5,387 bases of DNA from contig JAGSPR010000439.1 of assembly GCA_018262455.1 (NCBI GenBank), forward strand, positions 1-5,387, read 5' to 3'. Source of the stretch: Deltaproteobacteria bacterium (GTDB lineage: Bacteria; Myxococcota; Polyangia; Haliangiales; Haliangiaceae). The notes under the pieces were generated by a model. It was given only the letters and a program-made list of their open reading frames with translations, did no database searches and was not told the origin of the DNA. Shown piece after piece: positions 1-4,919 of the stretch. Both the position numbers and the translations under genes were made by a program. Each line of letters starts with the position of its first letter. Within the stretch, counting starts at the first letter, position 1.

Positions 1-66
1 ACGCCCGGGGCGTCTGGCTCCGCGCGGCTGTGCCAGATCGAGCCGACGTCGATGGGGTTGGAATAG
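1..66 (+). CDS. Possible 3' end of an upstream gene (partial)
   Basis: Reading from base 1 in frame 1 gives 21 codons followed by TAG at 64-66. The visible tail ends in the residues SMGLE. About 19 of the 21 codons end in G or C, which matches the real genes here. The other two plus-strand frames over the same bases show more mixed third positions. Nothing in so short a tail identifies a family, and the start lies outside the window. It could equally be chance in GC-rich DNA. If real, it would converge on the minus-strand gene that ends at 125. Confidence 0.3.
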   Translation, partial: TPGASGSARLCQIEPTSMGLE

Positions 67-124
67 CCCGCCCGCCACCGCAACCCCGAGACCCCTGGTT
101 CGCCCATCGCGCGCTCAGGTGGTT

Positions 125-340
125 TCATCGGCGATCGAGGATCCGGGCCAAGCCGTAACCAGCCCCGATCCCGATCCCGATCGATAGCAGGGGGTGCTTC
201 TTCATCATCACCCCCATCGCGTTGACCCGCTTGCCGAGGTCGCGCGCCGCGTCATCCTTGAAGTCGACAATCCGGTCGCCGGCATCGTGCAGTCGGTGGG
301 AGATGCCATCTGAGACTCTCTCGAAGGTACTCGTCGTCAT
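125..340 (-). CDS. Small DUF883/ElaB-YqjD-like membrane-anchored protein
   Basis: A 71-residue protein starting MTTSTFERVSDG. The N-terminal two thirds (residues about 5-48) is charged and probably helical, with repeated Asp/Arg/Lys (for example DAGDRIVDFKDDAARDLGKR). It is followed by KKHP (47-50), a glycine-repeat hydrophobic segment (about 51-64, alternating Ile-Gly then GAGYG) and a short basic tail ending DRR. A charged helix, then a His-Pro, then a Gly-rich single membrane segment ending in Arg is the layout of the DUF883 family. In E. coli its members ElaB and YqjD are C-tail-anchored inner-membrane proteins linked to ribosome binding and stress in stationary phase. The function here is inferred from that resemblance only. 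The frame stays open upstream to 466, but the ATG at 340 is chosen because it has a perfect AAGGAGG five bases before it and the upstream residues look non-coding. It appears monocistronic and is divergent from the gene at 740. Confidence 0.78.
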   Translation of the reverse strand: MTTSTFERVSDGISHRLHDAGDRIVDFKDDAARDLGKRVNAMGVMMKKHPLLSIGIGIGAGYGLARILDRR

Positions 341-345
341 GATCG

Positions 346-352
346 CCTCCTT
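346..352 (-). promoter_or_regulatory. Strong Shine-Dalgarno for the DUF883-like gene
   Basis: On the minus strand the bases read AAGGAGG, a full match to the anti-16S sequence, with a five-base spacer (CGATC) before the ATG at 340. It fixes the start at 340 rather than at upstream in-frame starts. It is the clearest ribosome binding site in the window and suggests efficient translation. Confidence 0.85.
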
Positions 353-377
353 GATGGTCCGCAAGCGACGGACGGCT

Positions 378-390
378 GCATGGCGCATGC
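378..390. repeat. Short inverted repeat GCATG-GCG-CATGC
   Basis: A perfect 5-3-5 inverted repeat lying 38-50 bases upstream of the ATG at 340. The position would suit an operator for a dimeric regulator of the DUF883-like gene. A 5-base arm is short enough to arise by chance in this base composition, so the role is only a possibility. Confidence 0.35.
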
Positions 391-436
391 CGGTCCTGAG
401 CGCCCCTCGTCGAATCATCCGCGGCCAGTCCCGAAA

Positions 437-454
437 CCTCGGCGCATGCCGAGG
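437..454. repeat. Perfect 7-bp inverted repeat (CCTCGGC / GCCGAGG)
   Basis: Arms 437-443 and 448-454 are exact reverse complements, separated by GCAT. As RNA this is a tight GC hairpin with a four-base loop, and as DNA an 18-base near-continuous palindrome suited to a dimeric repressor. There is no T tract on either side, so it is not a classical terminator. It sits about 100 bases upstream of the DUF883-like start. Confidence 0.5.
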
Positions 455-543
455 CGCAGCGTGCAATCCGTTCGCAGATCAGTTCAGCAGAGGACGCGAA
501 CACCGACGCCGTCGACGAGGATGCTCGTCCCGACGTGCTCGCA

Positions 544-581
544 CAGGCCCGGGCCGAAGCGGCCCGTACGCCCTTGGCCTG
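544..581. repeat. Two-tier hairpin in the divergent spacer
   Basis: An inner stem pairs CGGGCCG (550-556) with CGGCCCG (560-566) across the triloop AAG. It is flanked by an outer stem pairing CAGGCC (544-549) with GGCCTG (576-581), and a nine-base bulge (567-575) lies on the 3' side. That makes 13 perfect base pairs in 38 bases. It lies about 160 bases before the start of the 740 gene, so it could be part of a structured leader if transcription starts upstream of it. The left half also contains the palindrome GGCCCGGGCC (546-555). Confidence 0.5.
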
Positions 582-680
582 GAAAACGCCACGGCCATTA
601 CGCTCGTGTCGCCGCTCCCTGAGGCCAGCCTCGGGCGTCGCGGCCAGCCCGGCGAGACCGCCGCTGCCGAAATGCCCCTG

Positions 681-712
681 GAACCTCCTCGCCGCTTGAA
701 CCTCCTCGCCGC
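681..712. repeat. Perfect 15-base direct repeat upstream of the 740 gene
   Basis: GAACCTCCTCGCCGC occurs at 681-695 and again at 698-712, separated by TT (17-base period). The second copy ends 27 bases before the ATG at 740. Direct repeats at this spacing near a start codon can be tandem binding sites for an activator or response regulator, but they can also be a simple slippage duplication. Read on the minus strand each copy contains GAGGAGG. No gene is opened by it, because no suitable minus-strand start follows. Confidence 0.6.
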
Positions 713-739
713 CGACCCGAACCTTGGTAGCGTCGAGCG

Positions 740-1540
740 ATGTCGATCGAGTACGTCCTCGCGCTGCCAGCGCTCCCGCCGTTGGCCCGGTTTGCGCCCG
801 CGCTGGTCAAGTACGGTGGTGTCGACGGCGACTGGCAGAGCATCCGGGTCGGTAGCGTGCACGCGGACGCGGTCGCGCTCGAGCCCGAGGTGCTGGAGCG
901 CGTCCGCGCGGCGTTGCGCCAGGCCAGGCTGGCGTCGCTGCCGGTCGCGAGTCTGGTGATCATCACGGGGATCTTCGACGACGTGCTAGCGGTCGCCGCT
1001 GCGCTGATGGACGTCGATGGTGGGGCGCTGATCTCCGACGAGGGCGAGGTGATCGAGCACCGTCGAGCGGGCCGTAGCGCGCCGGCTCCGGCGCCGGTCG
1101 TGTCCGCGATCGACGTCACCATCCCGGTCGAGGTCGAGGTGTTCGCCGCGTCGCAGATTCCGTACGCGCTCGCCGCGCGGCGCGATCCGACCGTCAAGTT
1201 TCCGGCGCTGGTCAAGCAGCTCACGCCCCCGCCCGCAATGATCGGTCAGTCCAAGTACGGCGGTCACTGGGACCACAACGTGATCGGCGACCTCGTGATC
1301 AAGCGATTCATCGGGCAGGACTGCAGCTACTACGCGAAGGAGTTGCGCGCGATCGGCGTGCCCGCGCCGGACGCGCTGTTCCGGCTCAACTTCGAGCACT
1401 GGCACGTCAAGGCGGTGCCGGAGGCAGACTGGCGCGCCGCACTCCAGGTCATGTGCGGGCTCGCCCGCGCCACCGCCGGGATTCTGTACCGCACCCGCCG
1501 CAAGGCGGCGTACGACTTCGCGCCCGCCGGATGCCCGTAG
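740..1540 (+). CDS. Hypothetical two-part protein, 266 residues
   Basis: I do not recognise this protein. The codons have strong G/C third positions and the frame is closed by a TAG at 728-730 just upstream, so the ATG at 740 is the first possible ATG. It lacks a clear Shine-Dalgarno. Residues 1-105 are a mixed alpha/beta-looking region with a hydrophobic start (VLALPALPPLARF), a helix around 48-65 and a buried-looking strand VASLVIITGIF (69-79). An Arg/Ala/Pro linker at about 107-119 (SAPAPAP) joins it to a C-terminal part (124-266) rich in aromatic and histidine residues: GGHWDHN (174-180), CSYYAKEL (195-202) and FEHWHVK (218-224). The clustered H/W/D residues could form a metal or active site, but this is a guess. 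There is no signal peptide with a cleavage site and no obvious membrane helix, so it is likely cytoplasmic. It stands alone, 209 bases before the next gene. The gene is very likely real; its function is unknown. Confidence 0.8.
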   Translation: MSIEYVLALPALPPLARFAPALVKYGGVDGDWQSIRVGSVHADAVALEPEVLERVRAALRQARLASLPVASLVIITGIFDDVLAVAAALMDVDGGALISDEGEVIEHRRAGRSAPAPAPVVSAIDVTIPVEVEVFAASQIPYALAARRDPTVKFPALVKQLTPPPAMIGQSKYGGHWDHNVIGDLVIKRFIGQDCSYYAKELRAIGVPAPDALFRLNFEHWHVKAVPEADWRAALQVMCGLARATAGILYRTRRKAAYDFAPAGCP

Positions 1541-1641
1541 CAGGCGTTGCTCGCCGGCCATCGCATTTGGTCAACATGCGGGTCGTCGCGCTCGCTGGTT
1601 CGGGCCGCCGGCCGCAGCCGCCGTGCCAACGAGGTCTCGGA

Positions 1642-1659
1642 CGCGACACGCACGTCGCG
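1642..1659. repeat. Short GC hairpin between genes
   Basis: CGCGAC (1642-1647) and GTCGCG (1654-1659) are perfect complements around a six-base loop. It sits about 100 bases after the 740-1540 gene and about 90 bases before the 1750 gene. No run of T follows, so a terminator role is uncertain and a chance origin is possible. I see nothing else distinctive in the 209-base gap 1541-1749. Confidence 0.3.
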
Positions 1660-1749
1660 CGGTGTGGCTCCGCGGCGTCACCTCACCACGGCAGATCCAC
1701 GACATCGCGCGGGCCCGCATGGCATTGCGTTTGCTTGACGGCCACTGCC

Positions 1750-2328
1750 ATGCGCGCGTCGCCGCTCGTCGTTGTCGCTGCGCTTGCAAGCTCGAGCGCG
1801 GCCGAACCTGGGCTGGACCTGCCGGAGCCCAGCGCGCCGGCGCCGCGCGTGATCGTCGAGGACAGCCCCGGACCGGTCTACTACCGGCTGCCGCGCGACA
1901 CCCGGGCGCTGTCGCGATCCGGGCTCGGCGTCGAGCTCCGGTCGTCGCGCGCGGGCTTCGCGCTCGATCTGCTCGGCGGAGCGTCGATCCAGCTCGCCCG
2001 CGGCGGGCGCTCCGCGCTGTGGATCGAGGGTGGCTACGCCTACGCCGGGTTCGGCGATCACCTGCTGGCGCTTGGCGCCGGACCTGCGATCGAGCTCGGC
2101 CCGGCGATCCTCGACGAGGCCCACGCGGTCCGGCTCGCGCTGGTTCCCCACGCCCTGATCGGGCGTTGCGACGGCGAGCTCGGCTACGGGCTGCGCACCA
2201 GCGCGATCGCCAGCTTCCTCTGGTACGGGATCGAGGTCGCGCACCAGTACCTGGTCGTCGGTGAACGGACGCGCCACGAGGTCCACGTGATGATCACGTT
2301 TCCGATGACGATCGGGGGCGGCTCGTGA
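1750..2328 (+). CDS. Secreted protein, possibly a small outer-membrane beta-barrel
   Basis: The 192-residue protein begins MRASPLVVVAALASSSAAEP: a short basic start, a hydrophobic core (6-13) and a plausible signal peptidase I site after Ala18 (Ser-Ala-Ala). A Pro-rich stretch follows (24-42). The rest alternates hydrophobic and polar residues with many Gly and aromatic residues (for example GLGVELRSSRAGFALDLLGG at 58-77, LWIEGGYAYAGFG at 90-102, GYGLRTSAIASFLWYGIEVA at 145-164). That is the texture of amphipathic strands in a small outer-membrane barrel. No named family is recognised. The frame is open much further upstream, but the residues before 1750 look non-coding and only this ATG gives a signal peptide. 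No good Shine-Dalgarno precedes it. Its stop overlaps the start of the next gene by four bases, which suggests coupled translation and a shared job at the envelope. Confidence 0.72.
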   Translation: MRASPLVVVAALASSSAAEPGLDLPEPSAPAPRVIVEDSPGPVYYRLPRDTRALSRSGLGVELRSSRAGFALDLLGGASIQLARGGRSALWIEGGYAYAGFGDHLLALGAGPAIELGPAILDEAHAVRLALVPHALIGRCDGELGYGLRTSAIASFLWYGIEVAHQYLVVGERTRHEVHVMITFPMTIGGGS

Positions 2329-3194
2329 ACGCGCGCGCGCTCGTGCTCGTCGCGGCGGCGACGACGGGCTGCGGCCCGAGCCTGCGCGGCCTGGTCGCAG
2401 ACCACCACGACCGCGAGGCGATCTGCGGTGCGCACGACGGCTCGTCGGGCGATCGCGCCGAGGTCGGCCGCGCGCTCGACGGCCACGCCGGGCTCGCGCT
2501 CGAGGTCTACTCGGTCCGCCCCGGCGAGCTCGAGCCGCTACTCGGCGACGCCGCCGCGTCGTTCGCCGGGCGCGCGCGGTTGGTCCGGGTCTCGGCGCAG
2601 ACCAACATCGTGCCGGTCGACGGGCTCGCGGTCGATGTCGCGATCGTGGGAGCGACGCCGGTCCGCTGGGACGCCCTGGCGGCGGTGACCGGCGAGCGCC
2701 TGCCCGCCAGGCGGTGGGGCACCACGTACGCGACCCCGGGCAACGTGCTGAAGGGCCTCGGCGTGCTGTTCAGCTTCGGGACGGTGCTGTTGCCCAGCCT
2801 CGTCGACCGCCCGATCATCCAGTTCCGGCCCGGCGCGATCGAGGTCGACGCACCCGATCACGAGTACCGCCGGATCGCGCCGCGTGCCCACGCGCTGTAC
2901 CACGCGACCGTCGACGCCAGCGGGTGCAGCGCGCTCGGATCCGGTGGCAGCACCGGGGTCCGGTGCCGCTGGTTCTTCGTGGTCTCGCCGGCCGCGTCGA
3001 CGGCCCGGCTCGACGTCGCGGTCACGTACTCGGCGCAGCGCGTGACTGGCAGGTACACACCCGCCGAGCCGTGCATGGTGGCGCGCAGGACCTCGGTGGA
3101 GCTGGGCCCCATCGATCAGCTCGATCGCGTGTTCCCGGCGAACCGGATGCGGCCGCTCGCCGAGCTCGTGGGTCGCGTCGGGGCCGCACGCTAA
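2325..3194 (+). CDS. Hypothetical lipoprotein, second gene of a coupled pair
   Basis: It starts with GTG at 2325 inside the GTGA that also holds the stop of the previous gene. A G-rich tract (2314-2321) just upstream can serve as a weak ribosome binding site. The 289-residue product opens with a short signal sequence, NARALVLVAAATTGCGPSL. Cys16 is the likely lipidated residue of a slightly relaxed lipobox (Thr-Thr-Gly-Cys). The mature part has Cys34, Cys201, Cys214 and Cys250, enough for disulfides outside the cytoplasm. A short hydrophobic segment at about 141-160 (VLKGLGVLFSFGTVLLPSLV) may be a membrane-touching helix. The region 194-240 reads as beta strands (CRWFFVVSP, ARLDVAVTYSA). No family is recognised. 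The arrangement suggests it works with the product of the 1750 gene, perhaps as a lipoprotein partner of a barrel. That pairing is inference. Confidence 0.75.
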   Translation: MNARALVLVAAATTGCGPSLRGLVADHHDREAICGAHDGSSGDRAEVGRALDGHAGLALEVYSVRPGELEPLLGDAAASFAGRARLVRVSAQTNIVPVDGLAVDVAIVGATPVRWDALAAVTGERLPARRWGTTYATPGNVLKGLGVLFSFGTVLLPSLVDRPIIQFRPGAIEVDAPDHEYRRIAPRAHALYHATVDASGCSALGSGGSTGVRCRWFFVVSPAASTARLDVAVTYSAQRVTGRYTPAEPCMVARRTSVELGPIDQLDRVFPANRMRPLAELVGRVGAAR

Positions 3195-3201
3195 CGCTGC
3201 C

Positions 3202-3252
3202 GTGACGCGATCTGACCCGGGACTGGTCCGGCACAGTCCCCGGCGGCGTCAC
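3202..3252 (+). terminator. Nested hairpin after the lipoprotein operon, possible terminator
   Basis: Eight bases after the TAA at 3192-3194, GTGACGC (3202-3208) pairs with GCGTCAC (3246-3252). Inside it GGGACTG (3219-3225) pairs with CAGTCCC (3234-3240) around an eight-base loop, with two more C-G pairs beyond a single C-C mismatch. Position right after a plus-strand operon and before a convergent gene suits transcription termination. There is no T tract, so it would be an atypical intrinsic terminator or a 3' stabilising structure. Confidence 0.45.
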
Positions 3253-3530
3253 CGCGCGCGCCAGGCGGCGGGCGGCCTGACGGCGAGCGGTAGCTTCCAC
3301 GGCCGTTCGCTGCTGCGTGGCACAGGTAGTTGAGTGTTGCGTCGGCAGGCGCTGCACGTTGCGGCCCTCCGCTGTCACCCGCGAGACGAAGGCCGACCCG
3401 CCGCCCCAGCGCGCGGGTCCGCACTCTGCTCGGAGTCCGCGCCGGAGGCCTTCCCCGACACTTCAGTTCAGGTCCGAGGCGCGTGCTCCTGCCGCGCGTC
3501 ACGCTCCCGGGGCCTGCAGACACGAGCGCG
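3253..3530. other. Convergent intergenic region, nothing recognised
   Basis: Together with the hairpin before it, this fills the 336 bases between convergent genes. Open frames cross it on both strands, but their translations are Arg/Pro/Ala-rich shadows without ribosome binding sites. A 6-bp inverted pair, CTCGGA (3429-3434) with TCCGAG (3473-3478), is too widely spaced to call a terminator for the minus-strand gene. I see no RNA gene or mobile element. Confidence 0.5.
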
Positions 3531-4481
3531 CTAGAACCGCTTGAGGATCGCGACGTCGGTCTGCGACTTCACGCCGGAATGCAGACTGTCGTCGACCTCG
3601 GAGTGGCTGATGAGCTGCACGCAGCCCGCCGTGAGCGTGCCGTTGAACCGGATGTAGGAGCCATCGTATGCGCGGATGATCGGATCGCCGGGCTCGCGAT
3701 AGCAGTCGCTCGGCTGGCCGTAGGTGGAGCAATGTAGCGATTCCCCAACGCCGTCACACACGGTGCCGACGATGAGGTCTGCGTTGCGGCTGTACGAGTG
3801 GCACAGGCGCGACTGCGCGATCAGCCGCATCTCGCCGTCGAACTGCCCGAGCTTCACGATGCCGGTCGTATCCGCGCGCCACTCGAGATTCGGGTTCGGG
3901 AACGTGGTCCACGGTGAGCAGCTGCCGTTCGTGCACTTGCGATTCCGGATCGCGATCTGATAGGTTGAGAGCTCCGCCGCGCCGTGATTCCACCGGGATC
4001 GCGCATCGGCCATCGACATCGGAGCTCCCGTGCACGAAGCAGGATCGAACGGATCGTTCGCGCTCGAGGGGACATCTCCGACCACGTCGTTGTCACGCGC
4101 GTACTGGAGGAGCTTGTCGAACGCGATCGGACCGACGAAGGGGACCGCGTCGAGCTGCGCGAGCGTCGTGAAGCGTGCGTCGTCGTCCGTTTCCGCCGTG
4201 CGGTCGTCGCCATCGCGGACCGCGACGATGTTGTCGGCGGACTTCGTCGCGAGCCCGAGCTCGCCGGTCAGGTCCGCGTACGATGTGGTATTTGCGAGGT
4301 ACAGCACGGCCGCAGCCTCGGCGCTGTTCTCGACAATCCCGCCGGTGTCGCTCTTGCCGTCCACGATGAACGCATCATCTCGGCCGTCGATCGCCTCGGC
4401 GGCGCACGCCAGCGTGCAGAATGATAGCGCGAGCGCTGGGAGTGCCGAACGAACAGGGCGCGAGACGACGGGGGGACGCAT
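3531..4481 (-). CDS. Cysteine-rich lipoprotein with helix-hairpin-helix-like domain
   Basis: A 316-residue protein read from the ATG at 4481, which has GGAG six bases upstream. An in-frame TTG at 4493 overlaps that GGAG and is less likely. The signal peptide (MRPPVVSRPVRSALPALALSF) leads to a lipobox ending at Cys26 (Thr-Leu-Ala-Cys), followed by an acidic, flexible stretch (31-48, DGRDDAFIVDGKSDTGG). Residues 55-131 (bases 4089-4319) contain two related helix-hairpin-helix-like halves, around ELGLATKSADNIVAVRDG and LDAVPFVGPIAFDKLLQYA, joined by an Asp-rich loop (DGDDRTAETDDD, 90-101). From memory, domains of this style are common in exported myxobacterial proteins. The C-terminal half (150-316) holds eight cysteines (150, 183, 188, 227, 242, 251, 260, 287) and looks disulfide-stabilised and extracellular. 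It has no recognised family. It is monocistronic and convergent with the 2325 gene. The role is unknown; DNA binding should not be assumed for a surface protein. Confidence 0.82.
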   Translation of the reverse strand: MRPPVVSRPVRSALPALALSFCTLACAAEAIDGRDDAFIVDGKSDTGGIVENSAEAAAVLYLANTTSYADLTGELGLATKSADNIVAVRDGDDRTAETDDDARFTTLAQLDAVPFVGPIAFDKLLQYARDNDVVGDVPSSANDPFDPASCTGAPMSMADARSRWNHGAAELSTYQIAIRNRKCTNGSCSPWTTFPNPNLEWRADTTGIVKLGQFDGEMRLIAQSRLCHSYSRNADLIVGTVCDGVGESLHCSTYGQPSDCYREPGDPIIRAYDGSYIRFNGTLTAGCVQLISHSEVDDSLHSGVKSQTDVAILKRF

Positions 4482-4487
4482 GGGAGA

Positions 4488-4491
4488 CTCC
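4488..4491 (-). promoter_or_regulatory. Ribosome binding site that sets the 4481 start
   Basis: The minus strand reads GGAG, then six bases (TCTCCC), then the ATG at 4481. Because this GGAG overlaps the region just after the alternative TTG at 4493, it supports the ATG and a 316-residue product with a cleaner signal peptide. Confidence 0.6.
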
Positions 4492-4665
4492 AAGGTGTGT
4501 GTGCCTTACCAATGCGTGAGTCCGCCCGAGGTCGCAGAAAATCGTCAGGCCTTGCTGGCTTATCTGCAACGTGCTGATTTCTCACCACGTCGTGCTCTTG
4601 CCGAGTGGCTGAGAGCCGCTGCACGAGCCCCGTCTTCCTCGGCCGGCGGCGTGATGGCAGCTTGA

Positions 4666-4718
4666 AGGTGGCCAGACGTCAGATCCTGGCGTTCGAATCC
4701 TGACCCCGAGAGCCACCT
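4666..4718 (+). other. tRNA-like sequence, not a foldable tRNA
   Basis: GTTCGAATCC (4691-4700) is an exact match to the usual T-psi-C loop sequence of tRNA. It is followed by CCCCGAGAGCCA (4704-4715), which resembles an acceptor strand ending in CCA. A T stem TCAGG/CCTGA would form if eight bases (4683-4690) were absent. I could not find a matching 5' acceptor strand. Instead AGGTGGC (4666-4672) pairs with GCCACCT (4712-4718), and GCCAG (4671-4675) pairs with CTGGC (4686-4690). A tRNA Ser/Leu-like D-arm string (GCCGAGTGGCTGA, 4600-4612) lies about 90 bases upstream. It may be a decayed tRNA, the 3' remnant left at an integration site, a small structured RNA, or chance. Confidence 0.3.
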
Positions 4719-4769
4719 CGTGACCGTGGCACCGGGTCGAACGTGTGCGCCGAGTGCACCACATCGAAG

Positions 4770-4783
4770 GCGCGGCGCCGCGC
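4770..4783. repeat. 14-base perfect GC palindrome
   Basis: GCGCGGC followed directly by GCCGCGC is self-complementary with no spacer. It lies 3' of the kinase gene on the minus strand (about 137 bases past its stop). With only G and C involved it may simply reflect composition. A binding site or cruciform is possible but unsupported. Confidence 0.35.
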
Positions 4784-4919
4784 GCGATCGGCCGGTGAAC
4801 GGGGGCGGGCGCCGTGGCGTGCGCGAGATGTTGGCGGTTGGGGAGTGATCGTGACCGCGATGCAACGCGTGGCATGGCTCGGGGCGCCCTACAAATGATC
4901 GAGAGCGTCAAACAAGGGG

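Larger units (their letters stand above)
341..739. other. 399-base divergent intergenic region, rich in repeats
   Basis: This spacer separates the minus-strand gene starting at 340 from the plus-strand gene starting at 740, so it should carry both promoters. I could not pick out convincing -35/-10 pairs for either. It does contain several symmetric elements, listed separately: 378-390, 437-454, 544-581 and the direct repeat at 681-712. Open frames cross it on both strands, but none has a believable start with a ribosome binding site. A stretch of plus-strand codons from about 400 to 566 has gene-like composition, but it follows a TGA at 397-399 and lacks an early start codon. Confidence 0.6.
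4494..4919. other. Gene-poor region upstream of the lipoprotein gene
   Basis: 426 bases without a convincing gene. Bases 4495-4590 are noticeably more AT-rich than the surroundings, which fits the promoter region of the minus-strand lipoprotein gene. A weak candidate there is TTGCAG (4564-4569, minus strand), with only a poor -10 match 17 bases on. A plus-strand frame 4480-4665 is open, but it has mixed third codon positions unlike the local genes. The rest holds the tRNA-like stretch and a GC palindrome, listed separately. Confidence 0.5.

Noticed and set aside
222..959. Long plus-strand frame of 245 codons
   Set aside because: Its first part is antisense to the DUF883-like gene and its last part is out of frame with the 740 gene; the translation there is Arg/Ser-rich, typical of a shadow in GC-rich DNA. 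Only the middle is considered as a possible remnant.
4560..4580. Sigma-54 promoter, because the minus strand reads GCACG then TTGCAG
   Set aside because: The invariant GG of the -24 element is missing at the required spacing.
4480..4665. Plus-strand 61-codon frame starting MGDSKVCVPYQC, with its ATG overlapping the lipoprotein's start codon on the other strand
   Set aside because: Third codon positions are mixed, unlike the strong G/C bias of the real genes, and it occupies the likely promoter region of the minus-strand lipoprotein gene. A G-rich stretch precedes its ATG, but this is not enough.
4617..4715. Selenocysteine tRNA (selC), because the 3' side fits an eight-base acceptor strand with G73 and CCA
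   Set aside because: There is no complementary 5' acceptor strand (TCTCGGGG would be needed), no anticodon arm with a TCA anticodon in the expected loop, and the T stem is interrupted.
4851..4898. Fifteen-residue frame with GTG start and a GGGGAG upstream
   Set aside because: Far too short to support as a gene, with no conservation evidence; GTG plus a G-rich tract is common by chance here.
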